Part shown: positions 54,607 to 63,195 of the stretch, in pieces
Layout of the letters: each line of letters opens with the position of its first letter
Position numbering within the stretch: position 1 is the first letter of the stretch
Source: DTWD01 sp963662965
GTDB taxonomy: Bacteria; Acidobacteriota; Vicinamibacteria; Vicinamibacterales; UBA8438
Assembly (NCBI GenBank): GCA_963662965.1
Contig: OY759970.1
Span: 558,001 to 622,000, forward strand
Reading direction: 5' to 3'
DNA: 64,000 nucleotides
Position numbers and translations under genes: made by a program
The notes under the pieces: model-generated
What the model was told of the DNA's origin: nothing
Databases searched by the model: none
What the model saw: only the letters and a program-made list of their open reading frames with translations

Positions 54607-54896
54607 AGCGTCGGCCCCTCGACCAGTTCGAGCACGAGCGCCTTGGTGCCCTCGGCTTCTTCCAGCTCGTAGATGTGCCCGATGTTGGGATGGTTCAGTG
54701 AGGCGAGGACTTTGGCTTCGCGCTCGAAGCGGGCCAGGCGGTCAGGGTCCGCTGTGAATGCGTCAGGCAGGACTTTCAGCGCCACGTCCCGGTCGAGCTT
54801 GGTGTCCCGCGCTTGGTACACCTCCCCCATCCCGCCGGCGCCAATGCGGGCCGTGGCCTCGTACGATCCGAGCCGTACGCCAGGGCTGAGAGACAT
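54607..54896 (-). pseudogene. Ser/Thr protein kinase, N-terminal fragment
   Basis: ATG 54896: MSLSPGVRLGSYEATARIGA, GGMGEVYQARDTKLDRDVAL KVLP (glycine loop and catalytic Lys), then LARFEREAKVLASLNHPNIG and ALVLELVEGPTL. The IS481-like right end cuts it before the HRD loop. About 95 residues remain of a family usually above 800 in acidobacteria. Confidence 0.85.
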
Positions 54897-54906
54897 GGCT
54901 ATCGGG

Positions 54907-55776
54907 TCACTGCACACGCTGCGACTGCCACGTACGGGTGTCGTTGTCCCGGCGGGCGACGCCACGCATCGTCGAGTCGTCGACCTCGGCCCGGTAGTCG
55001 GTGCCGGCGGCGCGGAAGGTGAAAATGGAGCCGCTCAGGCCCCCCTCCTCTATTGGAACCGTCTGGCCACCAGCGGCCAGCCAACCGGTCACCGTTTGAA
55101 ACCGCTGCTCCAAGTGTAATTGGCTACCCACGTCGTCCGTACGCCAGATCCCCCCGACCTTGGCTGGAACGGTCCACAGGTGTGCTGTGCAAAAGCCGGG
55201 ACAGGGGTCGAGGACGATCGTCTGGTCCGGGTCCCATCCGGGGGCTTCCGGGTCGTCATCTGTTCCGCGCATGTCCCACGTGTTCGAGACGATCCGGGTG
55301 CCAGGTCTGAGGGCGAACAGCGTGGGTCGGAGCCGGAGCGTGAGATCGGGCAAGAGGAACATCGTGATCACCGTGGCGGGTGAGAAGTCGAACGCGAATA
55401 GATCGGCCGCAATGAACTCGGTGAGGTCCGCGACACCGGCCTCGGCAGCGTTCCTTCGCGACAGCTCCACCAGGCCGGCGTCGAGCTCGACGCCGATCGC
55501 CCGCGCTCCAATCCGAGCAGCCGAGATAACCACCCGGCCATCGCCCGAGCCAAGGTCGATCAGGAAGTCGGTGGGGGCAATCGCCGCCATCTCGAGCATC
55601 GTATCGACGAGGACCTGCGGTGTCGGGACCCAGGGCGCGTCTTTCCCTTCTTGACCGAGCGTGGGCCGAGATCGTTGGCCCGCGGGGAGGGCAGGCCACA
55701 GAAACTGGCTCGCGAGGATCAGGGCGAGCGCGGTTCGGCGTATGGCGGGGGGCGGTCGTCTTGTCGTTGCGGCCAC
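54907..55776 (-). CDS. exported SAM-dependent methyltransferase-like protein
   Basis: 289 residues. The N-terminus is a probable signal peptide (RTALALILASQFLWPALPAG). A class I methyltransferase core follows: VDTMLEMAAIAPTDFLIDLG then SGDGRVVISAARIGARAIGV (motif I, D-L-G-S-G-D-G), EFIAADLFAFDF (motif III region) and MFLLPDLTLRLRPTLFALRP. The C-terminal 90 residues are beta-rich. A methyltransferase outside the cytoplasm would lack SAM, so either the leader is a membrane anchor or the enzyme is repurposed. It ends ten bases before the kinase start on the same strand, and another kinase stub is upstream. Confidence 0.75.
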   Translation of the reverse strand: MAATTRRPPPAIRRTALALILASQFLWPALPAGQRSRPTLGQEGKDAPWVPTPQVLVDTMLEMAAIAPTDFLIDLGSGDGRVVISAARIGARAIGVELDAGLVELSRRNAAEAGVADLTEFIAADLFAFDFSPATVITMFLLPDLTLRLRPTLFALRPGTRIVSNTWDMRGTDDDPEAPGWDPDQTIVLDPCPGFCTAHLWTVPAKVGGIWRTDDVGSQLHLEQRFQTVTGWLAAGGQTVPIEEGGLSGSIFTFRAAGTDYRAEVDDSTMRGVARRDNDTRTWQSQRVQ

Positions 55777-55837
55777 TGTCGATTGACCAAAGAGACGGCA
55801 GCTATCCTACCTGGGCTCGACCACGCCGATCATCTGG

Positions 55838-55946
55838 TGCGGCCGAGTTGCGTGTCGGTGGCGCGATAGACCTGGCCCATGCCGCCCTCGCCGATGAGGG
55901 CGGTGACGTCGTAATGGCCGAGGCGGATACCAGCCTGCAAGGGCAT
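55838..55946 (-). pseudogene. Ser/Thr protein kinase N-terminal stub
   Basis: ATG 55946: MPLQAGIRLGHYDVTALIGE, GGMGQVYRATDTQLG, then out of frame. Only the glycine loop region is left. Confidence 0.75.
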
Positions 55947-56194
55947 CAGTTCGTTTTGATCCTCAATCGAGCATGAAGGGGTTCAGACTTATCTCGCTTT
56001 CGCCTGTTTATCCTGTTTCTTCTGCTTCTTTGCTGCGTCCTTTGCGGCTCGTTGCTTCTGGCCCTTATCCTTGTCCCTCTTACCGCCTTTGTCTCCCATT
56101 GCAGGTCTCCCTTGTCGCAGACGCGCACGAGCTGGATTGCCCGGCGATGGATGGTTCCGTCATGCATCTTGGTCAACTCCGCCCAGCGTTGTGG

Positions 56195-56247
56195 ATCACG
56201 GCGGTCACGTCGTAGTGCCCCAGCCGGGAGCCGACCTGGAGGGCCAT
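56195..56247 (-). pseudogene. second Ser/Thr protein kinase N-terminal stub
   Basis: ATG 56247: MALQVGSRLGHYDVTAVI, same opening as the stub at 55946, then lost within 17 codons. Bases 55947-56480 otherwise hold only debris. Confidence 0.6.
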
Positions 56248-56475
56248 CTGTCTGTCTATCGGGTCCTCGGCCCTGCCTGTAAAAGTGCCCACAATTGCCG
56301 GCGGAACTCACAGTAGAGAGCGTAAGCAGGATCCACTCCGGAGTCACCCACCTCGCTGGCCGGTATCGGCTTTCGGTTTTCGGTATCGGGAGCTACGTTG
56401 CCCGGAAGCGTCAGCTGGTCAGTCGGCATCCTCAGCTACAGCCTCGAGGCTGATACGGGCCGGTGCGGGTACTGA

Positions 56476-57225
56476 CGCCCCTATATGTCAAGACACTCCT
56501 TCAGGCGGCCTGGATGATCTCTTGACGAGCGCGGAAGTCGGTCATGACGCGCTGGTAAATCTCTCGCGCGAGGAAGCGTTTCAGGCAGCGGATGATGTCG
56601 CGTTTGGTCCGGCCAGCGGCGATGCGTCGGGCGACGTAGTCACGGGTCGGTTGGTGGAATTGCATCCGGACGATGACGGCTCGATAGAGGGCCGCGTTGG
56701 CGTGTCGGTGGCCGCCTCGATTGAGGCGGTGCCGCCCGGTGGTCATCCCAGACGAGGCCGGGATCGGGCAGGCGCCGCAGAGCTTCGCGAAGGCGGCCTC
56801 CGAACGAATCCGGTCGGGGTTATCGCCGAAGATGATCAACAGCTCAGCCGCGGTGTGGGCGCCCACACCGAAGCCCTCGCAGAGGGTCGGTGATGTCGCG
56901 GTGGTGAGACGCGCGAGGTGCTGGTCGTGCAGCGCGATTTCCTCGGCGAGAGCCATCCACCGACGGGCGAGCGACCGGAGGGTGTGCTTGGCGGACGCGA
57001 TGGGCGTGTCGATGGGGCCCGGTCGGAGTCCGGCGCAGCGCGTGAGCAGGCCGTGATCGGTGAGATCGTGGAGGGCTTCTCGCAGGACGGGCGGGGCCTG
57101 CACGATGATCTGCTTCAGCGTGTTCATCGCCGTGGTGCGCGCTTTCATGGCGGTATCCCGTGTGATCTTGAGCTGGCGGATCATCTCGACGGCGCCGTCC
57201 GCGGTCTTGGGGATGGCCGTCGACT
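56476..57225 (-). pseudogene. IS110-family transposase, N-terminus missing
   Basis: The minus-strand frame (57184-56501) matches residues 130 to the end of the IS110 protein at 59739: AMNTLKQIIVQAPPVLREAL, EGFGVGAHTAAELLIIFGDN, ACPIPASSGMTTGRHRLNRG and HANAALYRAVIVRM. The DEDD catalytic half is gone, replaced by the MITE at 57226. The element end with CCCCTATATGTCAAGACA is at about 56480-56500. Confidence 0.85.
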
Positions 57226-57344
57226 GGTATTGTCATGCTGAGGCTGACGGCCGTTTCTGATGCCCAGGATGGTGGGTTCACGACGGGCTTGAGCCCAGTA
57301 TCTTGGAGGGGCGCTCGACTAGCTTTTCGTCAACTTGACTGTGA
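57226..57344 (-). repeat. MITE copy (inverted orientation)
   Basis: GGTATTGTCATGCTGAGGCTG at the left and TCAACTTGACTGTGAC at the right; minus-strand core CCAAGATACTGGGCTC. It borders the truncated IS110. Confidence 0.8.
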
Positions 57345-57427
57345 CCTCTGATCGCATCACGAGAAGTGCGGGCCAAGCCACCCGCAGCGGGTCTTCTCCG
57401 GCCCATCGCCACGGCCGTTACTAGCAG

Positions 57428-58285
57428 TTACCACCACGCCTCTTCTTGCACGAAGGCCTTCAACAAGGTACACAGGCGGAACTCCATATGAGTTACGTTT
57501 CGACCGTCCACCTCTACATCACCGTTGGTGCGAATAACGACGTTCCCATAAGCCTCGTTCAGCAAGAATCCGTATCTAAAGTACTCTGATGTCTTCTTTG
57601 GAATTGCCTCGATGAGCTCGCTCACGGCCAGCTCGGTTCCTGTATCGTCACGACCGTAATCGCTGACGCGGTCCTTGACAGATGGGTATAGTGAATCGAG
57701 CAGGCCGTGAAGGTCATGGTTCCGGCGCTTAAACGCTGGGCCCGCCGGAAACTCCTCATCGTCATCGTCAGTATCCTCGCCCTCGGTGGTCTTCGGATAC
57801 AGGGAACACGTTCCCAGAGACTTCAGGTAGGACTCAGCCGCCTGATGAGCCAGGAATACGCATGCGCTTGCTGAGGTCTTCATCGGCGATGAGCGGAGGA
57901 CGTTCGCTGACCGATAATAGTCGTCACCATGCGCTTTGATGAAGAGCATCGGAGGCAAGTACACAACCATCCGACATTTTCCACATTCGAGATCGTAGCG
58001 AGGACCCACAGTCTTCGAAATCCTCTCGTCTTCCTCCGTCTGTGTCTTTACTAGCTCCCCCTTGCAGCTGGCATCCGGGCACTCATTACTGTGCCGTAAG
58101 AATACGTCGACCCGCTCATTCCAATGCTCTCGGCGAGACTTCGCCATGTGGAGCTGACGCAGGGCATTCTCCTGCTGCTGCACTGCATGCTCCATCAGTG
58201 CCCAATTCCGGTCGGGAAACAGCATCGCACTATTGTAGGCGTGAAAAATATGGGCGTTCTGTCGAATTGCCGCGCTGATTGTGAC
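57428..58285 (-). pseudogene. zinc-ribbon + HEPN-like protein, 5' end cut by IS481 debris
   Basis: About 285 native residues; the reading frame continues upstream into transposon sequence. The first in-frame ATG within native DNA is 58225, with no ribosome site, so the real start is probably lost. A zinc-ribbon-like cysteine set occurs in HSNECPDASCKGEL and YDLECGKCRMVVYLPP. The second half has ASACVFLAHQAAESYLKSLG, a HEPN-type helix (hydrophobic-HQAAE-x-x-LK), an acidic loop (TTEGEDTDDDDEEF), then RRNHDLHGLLDSLYPSV, the RxxHDLxxLL pattern of HEPN domains. The C-terminus is helical. Lower GC than the neighbours suggests a foreign origin. It could be a defence or toxin-type RNase or a nucleic-acid sensor; no partner gene remains. 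Confidence 0.55.
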
Positions 58286-58612
58286 ACCCCGTAAGGTGCG
58301 TTTAATCGGCCGACCGCTCATGCGGCCTCCCGGTGGTAGAAATTGAGCAATCCGCCCAGACGCTCCCGCCGCTGAACGTCGGCGGCCAGGCTCACCGGCG
58401 GTGGCGGTCGTTGCAGGAGCTGGTTGTCGAGTCCCTGGTGGTTTCGCTCGCGATGGTCGTGTTCGACGTACTCGCCCACGAGGAGACGCACGTGCCCTTC
58501 GCCGAGGGGGACGACGCGACTGAGCCACTCCTCTTTCATAGAGCGGACGAACCGCTCGGCATACGCGTTGAGATTGGGACTCTTCGGCGGGAGACGGATC
58601 GGCTGGACACCC
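58286..58612 (-). repeat. tandem extra copy of the IS481-like 3' end
   Basis: Reads PIRLPPKSPNLNAYAERF through NFYHREAA and the right end CGCACCTTACG (minus strand). It is directly joined to the right end of the copy D at 58613, beginning at the same GGTGTCCAGCCGAT position. Confidence 0.8.
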
Positions 58613-59702
58613 CGTAAGGTGCGTTTAATCGGCCGACCGCTCATGCGGCCTCCCGGTGGTAGAAATTGAGCAATCCGCCCAGACGCTCCCGCCGCCGAAC
58701 GTCGGCGGCCAGGCTCACCGGCGGTGGCGGTCGTTGCAGGAGCTGGTTGTCGAGTCCCTGGTGGTTTCGCTCGCGATGGGAGTGGTCGACGTACTCGCCC
58801 ACGAGGAGACGCACGTGCCCTTCGCCGAGGGGGACGACGCGACTGAGACACTCCTCTTCTTCATAGAGCGGACGAACCGCTCGGCATAGGCGGTGAGATT
58901 GGGACTCTTCGGCGGGAGACGGATCGGCTGGACACCCCCGCCCTCCAGGATCTCGCCAAAACCCCGCGTGTAGAGCGGGTCGCGGTCGTGAATCAGATAG
59001 CGGGCGCGTCGCAAGCAGCCATCGACCGGGTCCGTCAAATTGCGGGCCATCTGCTCCATCCACGTGCCGTACGGCTGCGGATGGATCCCGGCGATGGTCA
59101 CGCGGCGGGACTGCAGCGCGATCACGAAGAAGACCAGGTACCGCTGGAGCCCGGCCAGCGTGAGCACCTCGACGGTGAACAGATCGCAGGCCGTGAGGCC
59201 CTCCCCGTGCGCCTGCAGGAACGTCTTCCAGGGCAGGCGCCGGCTCCGCTCGGGAGCCGGGTCGATCCCGTGGTCGTGCAGGATCCGCTTCACCGTGGTC
59301 CGAGCGATCTCGTGGCCGAGGTTCGAGAGCGCCCCGCGGATCCGTGTGTACCCCCACTGGGGATTCTCGACCGCCATCCGGACCACGCGCGCGGCCACGT
59401 CACGTCGCGTCATCGGCCGGCCTCGCCCGCGGCGGGCGCTGCCGTCGTATGTCTGGGCGATCAATCTCCGGTACCAGCGGAGAATCGTGTCAGGCGTGAC
59501 GATGCCGGCGACCTGCATCACGACGCGCCGTCCGAGTTTCTGGCCGCACACGGCGAGTCGACGGCGTTGGGCATCGGTCAGGCGAAGCGGCCGAGGGCCC
59601 AGGTGCTCCCGGAGGACCCGATTCTCCTCCCGGAGATACGCGATCAGATCGTCTTGGTGGCGGGTCACCCAGCCAGCGAACGTGAGAACGAGGAACTGTA
59701 GC
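58613..59702 (-). pseudogene. IS481/IS3-like transposase copy D, frameshifted
   Basis: From 59702 the minus strand reads LQFLVL, DDLIAYLREENRVLREHLG and onward, about 85 percent identical to copy C. A two-base insertion after FVRSMK (near 58860) shifts the frame; the rest, VVPLGEGHVRLLVGEYVDHS to NFYHREAA, is in another frame. The first four or so codons and the left end are replaced by IS110 at 59703. Confidence 0.85.
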
Positions 59703-60990
59703 GCAGGTATTGACGCCCCTATATGTCAAGACAGTCGTTCACGCAGCCAAGTCTGCGGCTTGGCGCGCTCGGTAGTCTGCCATCACGCGCTGAAAAATCT
59801 CGCGGGCGAGAAAGCGTTTGAGACAGCGGATGATCTCCCGTTTGGGCCGCCCTTCAGCGGTGCGTCGTTCGACGTAGTTGAGGGTTGGTGAGTGGTACCG
59901 CATCCGCACGATGACGGCCCGGTGGAGCGCCGCGTTAGCCTGTCGATGACCGCCGCGGTAGAGGCGGTGGCGGCCCGTCGTCATCCCGGACGAAGCCGGG
60001 ATGGGGCAGGCCCCGCAGAGCTTGGCGAAGGCGGCTTCAGAATGAATCCGATCGGGGTTGTCGCCAAAGATGATCAGCATCTCGGCGGCGGTGTCGGCAC
60101 CGATGCCAAAGCCCTCACGCAACGTCGGCGAGGTCTGGGTTGTGAGTCGACCCAGGTGACGGTCGTGGTCCACGATCTCGACGGAGAGAGCGAACCAGCG
60201 ACGGGCGAGCGCCCGGAGGGTATGTTTCGCCGAGGCGGTCGGCGTATCGATCGTGCCGCACCGCCATCCGCGGCATCGTTTGAGGAGCGCCTGGTCGGCG
60301 AGCGGGTGGAGGGTCTCTCGCAGCTCGGGCGGCGCGGTGACGACGATCTGCTTCAGCGTGATCATCGCCGAGGTGCGGGCTTTGACCGCCGTCCGGCGCG
60401 CGACCTTGAGGTGGCGCATCATCTCGACCGCCCCGTCCGCGGTCTTCGGGATGGCGGTCGATTGGCCAGCCAGGACCGACCGCGCGGCGGTCTCGGCATC
60501 CACGGTGTCGGACTTCCCGGCGATTCGACGGGTGCGCCGGTCGCCCCGGTTCACTTCGAGCACCTGGTGCCCGGCTCGCCGGACCGCGCGCGCGAGTCCC
60601 GCCCCGTAGCTGCCGGTGCCTTCGATGCCGAACGCGGCGACGCGTCCGTGACGCTCGGCCCAGGTGATCAGCTGTTGGTAGCCGTCTGAGTCGGCGGCAC
60701 ACGATCGATCGCCGAGGCGGATCCCCCACGTGTCGATCGCCACTGCCACGTGGACGTGCTTGTGGGTGTCCACGCCGACGATCACCTTCCGCGCGTGGGG
60801 CTGGATAGTCCTGTGGTTCGTCACCGGGTGGCCTCCTCGGGTGCTGATGCGTCGGCCGGATGGGCGGACAGGACTGTGATGGGTCGACGTTGCCGCAGGC
60901 CCCTCTTGGGTCACTGCCCATCCGGTCAGACGGGTTGCCGTGTCAATCGCCGACGGACGATGACCGACAGATCAGTAGCGAGGACCGTAG
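59703..60990 (-). mobile_element. IS110-family element
   Basis: The right side shares the TGACGCCCCTATATGTCAAG terminus with the truncated copy at 56480. The other boundary is not sharply defined; it lies before the 85-bp repeat at 60991. Confidence 0.7.
59739..60824 (-). CDS. IS110-family DEDD transposase
   Basis: 361 residues from GTG 60824 (GGAGG upstream; the frame is open to 60914 but without similarity). The N-terminal DEDD/RuvC-like domain has KVIVGVDTHKHVHVAVAIDT (Asp), FGIEGTGSYGAGLARAVRR (Glu) and SDTVDAETAARSV (Asp-x-x-Asp). The C-terminal domain has FGIGADTAAEMLIIFGDN and ACPIPASSGMTTGRHRLYRG GHRQAN with the conserved Ser. Complete and possibly active. Confidence 0.9.
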   Translation of the reverse strand: MTNHRTIQPHARKVIVGVDTHKHVHVAVAIDTWGIRLGDRSCAADSDGYQQLITWAERHGRVAAFGIEGTGSYGAGLARAVRRAGHQVLEVNRGDRRTRRIAGKSDTVDAETAARSVLAGQSTAIPKTADGAVEMMRHLKVARRTAVKARTSAMITLKQIVVTAPPELRETLHPLADQALLKRCRGWRCGTIDTPTASAKHTLRALARRWFALSVEIVDHDRHLGRLTTQTSPTLREGFGIGADTAAEMLIIFGDNPDRIHSEAAFAKLCGACPIPASSGMTTGRHRLYRGGHRQANAALHRAVIVRMRYHSPTLNYVERRTAEGRPKREIIRCLKRFLAREIFQRVMADYRARQAADLAA

Positions 60991-61076
60991 GTCAGTCAAG
61001 TTGCGGGTCAGGCCACCACCCGCCGGCACCCACCAGTGTCACCGAGCGACCTCGGCAGGCAGCGGAATGATGCTCA
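60991..61076 (+). repeat. 85-bp dispersed repeat, copy 2
   Basis: GTCAGTCAAGTTGCGGGTC start and CCGGCACCCACC core, as at 21001-21084; again followed by a MITE, here in the other orientation. Confidence 0.7.
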
Positions 61077-61191
61077 CAGTCAAGTTGACGAAAAGCTCGT
61101 CGATCGACCCCCAAGATACTGGGCTCGAGCCAGCCGTGAACCCGCCATGCTGGGCATCAAGAATGGCCGTCGGCCTCAACTTGACAATACC
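61077..61191 (+). repeat. MITE copy
   Basis: CAGTCAAGTTGACGAAAAGC ... CGACCCCCAAGATACTGGGC ... CCTCAACTTGACAATACC. It ends exactly at the deaminase stop codon. Confidence 0.85.
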
Positions 61192-61659
61192 TCAGTAGGT
61201 GGTGTGACCAGCCAGGTGCGTCCAGCTGGTGAAGACGTCCAGCGCCCCTTCGCACGGGACGCGTTCCATCGGCAACGCCCGCTTCTCGAACGGCTTCGCC
61301 AGTTCCTCGTAGATGAACTCGTCGCGAAACTCGATGCCGGCCGCGTCATGCCGGCCGATGGAGAAGTACACCCTACCGATGCGTGACCAGTAGATGGCGC
61401 TCAGGCACATGGGGCATGGCTCGCAACTGGAGTAGATCTCGCAGCCCGACAGGTCGTACGTCCCCCGCTCGCGGCACGCGTTCCTGATAGCCACGACTTC
61501 GGCATGGGCGGTGGGGTCATTCGAACTCAGCACCTCGTTCCAGCCCTCGCCGACGATTGTGCCGTCCCGGACGATCACGGCGCCGAACGGCCCGCCGTGC
61601 CCCAACTCCATGCCGCTCTTGGAAAGCGCCACCGCCCGCTTCATGTGTGTTTCGTTCAT
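61192..61659 (-). CDS. guanine deaminase-type nucleoside deaminase
   Basis: 155 residues. MKRAVALSKSGMELGHGGPF GAV (substrate-binding region), DPTAHAEVVAIRNACRERGT (zinc ligand His and catalytic Glu in HAE), YSSCEPCPMCLSAIYWSRIG (zinc ligands PCxxC), and DEFIYEELAKPFEKRALPM, which is typical of bacterial guanine deaminases of the CDA fold rather than TadA. It converts guanine to xanthine in purine salvage. Start at ATG 61659 or 61644; the upstream region is IS3 debris, so its promoter is probably displaced. The stop abuts a MITE. Confidence 0.85.
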   Translation of the reverse strand: MNETHMKRAVALSKSGMELGHGGPFGAVIVRDGTIVGEGWNEVLSSNDPTAHAEVVAIRNACRERGTYDLSGCEIYSSCEPCPMCLSAIYWSRIGRVYFSIGRHDAAGIEFRDEFIYEELAKPFEKRALPMERVPCEGALDVFTSWTHLAGHTTY

Positions 61660-61971
61660 AGTTTTTTAGGTGTTCCTGACCTGCCCCCCAGGGTTGAGCC
61701 AGTTCTTATGAGAGAGCTGGACTCATGATCAGGCCACTCACGGGCGTCGGGGCGGGCTTAGAAGTTTCCCGAGGCCACCTCTTTGAGAAGCGCGTTATCG
61801 AGCGCCTGGTCTGCCACCAGCTTCTTGAGCTGCGTGTTCTCTCGCTCGAGCTCCTTGAGTCGCTTGGTCTGATCGAGCCGTAGCCCGCCATACTCTTTCC
61901 GCCATCGATAGTAGGTCTGCTCGCTGACCCCGAGCTTCTTGCACATCTGTGGGACGTGCAGCCCTCGGCTC
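61660..61971 (-). pseudogene. IS3-family element d, OrfA fragment
   Basis: The minus-strand frame to 61758 reads HVPQMCKKLGVSEQTYYRWR, EYGGLRLDQTKRLKELEREN and LKKLVADQALDNALLKEV, an IS3 OrfA lacking its start, cut by the half MITE at 61972. OrfB is absent. Its left end (GGTGTTCCTGACCTG) is repeated at 37738. Confidence 0.8.
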
Positions 61972-62035
61972 GGTATTGTCAAGTTGACGAAAAGCTAGTC
62001 GATCGACCCCCAAGATACTAAGTCCTAGCTCGTCG
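61972..62035 (+). repeat. MITE, half copy
   Basis: GGTATTGTCAAGTTGACG then CGACCCCCAAGATACT, stopping midway at about 62035. It joins an IS3 scrap to an IS256 scrap. Confidence 0.75.
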
Positions 62036-62175
62036 CGACCCGCGAGGTAGTCGTCAACCTCGGCCTCGATCGCCGTTGCCAACATCTGCTGCGCGCCGTC
62101 GCGCAGCACGTCGGTCAGGATGTCTCGCGCCGATTGTCGTGGGAACTCGACCAGCTTTTCGTTAGGCTTCGTCAT
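62036..62175 (-). pseudogene. IS256-family transposase, N-terminal fragment
   Basis: ATG 62175: MTKPNEKLVEFPRQSARDIL, TDVLRDGAQQMLATAIEAEV DDYLAG, the usual IS256 opening. The remainder was lost at the half MITE. It is unrelated in position to the IS256 C-terminus at 43188 but could be of the same type. Bases 62176-62289 hold the presumed element end and nothing else. Confidence 0.75.
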
Positions 62176-62289
62176 GGTGGCGTACCTCCTTGCCCCTCGG
62201 GTGAATTGGGTGCCTTTGCAACACCCAGGGTACGCCGCCTATTCACAGCCTTATACCCAACTTTCGGTTATACCTCCCGCCGGTTACCT

Positions 62290-62345
62290 CAATGTCCTCC
62301 CAGGTGCGGTCGAGGATCTCGTGCTTGCGCCAGCCTGCCGCCCGG
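62290..62345 (-). pseudogene. integrase scrap
   Basis: Minus-strand AGWRKHEILDRTWEDIE matches SGWRKQEILGLTWEEID of the tyrosine recombinases at 40016 and 63196, but with different flanks. Bases 62346-62481 hold no gene. Confidence 0.45.
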
Positions 62346-62481
62346 CGCGTGCGCAGACGGTGGTGGGGCCGCAGGTTCCCGACGAGGGCAGTGCGGCGCG
62401 GACCGGATGAGAGGCGGGTGGGCGGCCGGTGCCAAGGACGTGGCCCGTGTGAAGCTTGGCTCGGCGTCCATCGACGGGCGG

Positions 62482-62769
62482 TTATGCCTCGGACTTCGTT
62501 TTTAACTCCGCGTCATGTTCCGTCAGAAACGCTCGAATGTCATCGGTCATGGCCAGCAATGTGATCCACTGCTCCTTATAGAGCGTGACGGGAAAGCGAC
62601 CGAGGCCATACACCGACACGCCCCCCTTCGCGCTGACCTTGAGGCTGACGGTGCGGCCACGGTCGTGCTTCAGGCGCGCATTTTCTGCTCTGAGTCGCTC
62701 GAGTTCTGCTTCCAGGGTGTCGTCCACTATGGGGGGCTCCTCTATTCGAGTCATCGTACGCGGCGTCAC
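62482..62769 (-). CDS. small conserved coiled-coil protein
   Basis: 95 residues (start at 62769 or 62754). An N-terminal coiled coil (DDTLEAELERLRAENARLKH) then SLKVSAKGGVSVYGLGRFPV TLYKEQW and TDDIRAFLTEHDAELKTK. I recall the segment KVSxKGGVSVYGLGRFPVTLYKEQW as a widely conserved small hypothetical family; its function is unknown to me. Intact, and the only non-transposon gene in the last 2 kb. Confidence 0.75.
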   Translation of the reverse strand: MTPRTMTRIEEPPIVDDTLEAELERLRAENARLKHDRGRTVSLKVSAKGGVSVYGLGRFPVTLYKEQWITLLAMTDDIRAFLTEHDAELKTKSEA

Positions 62770-62813
62770 GTCTGGACATTGGACACGATTGTATCCGGGA
62801 CGAGCCCCGGACC

Positions 62814-63015
62814 CGTATGGTGCAACAAAGCGACCGAGGCGAGTGTAGCGAATCGCCGAGGCCGGGTCGGTTGCGGGCCGAGGGTGCTCAACGTCGCCTC
62901 AGGACATGCCTGACGCGCTGCACTTTCTCGTACTCACCGTCGCTGGCTGGGTGAACCGCCCCCAAGACGATCAGATTGCATATCTCCGAGAAGAGCATCG
63001 GGGCCTCCGGGCCTC
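62814..63015 (+). pseudogene. IS481-like element copy E, left end only
   Basis: Left end CGTATGGTGC at 62814 and ATG 62906 reading MPDALHFLVLTVAGWVNRPQ DDQIAYLREEHRGLRA, then lost. Bases 63016-63195 hold no gene. Confidence 0.75.
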
Positions 63016-63195
63016 CTGGCCTGGAGGCTCGGTCGGGCCCGGCGCGTGTCCGTGTTCGGCCGCGTCGGCCCGCCCCGTTGCCACGTGTGCCACGATCGCT
63101 GGCCGGCCCGTACTCTGGGCCTCGACGCGACCTGCGGCGCACAGACAGGCGGTGTCCGGCCCCCGCCGCCCGGCTCGCGGGCGTACGGCGTGCCC

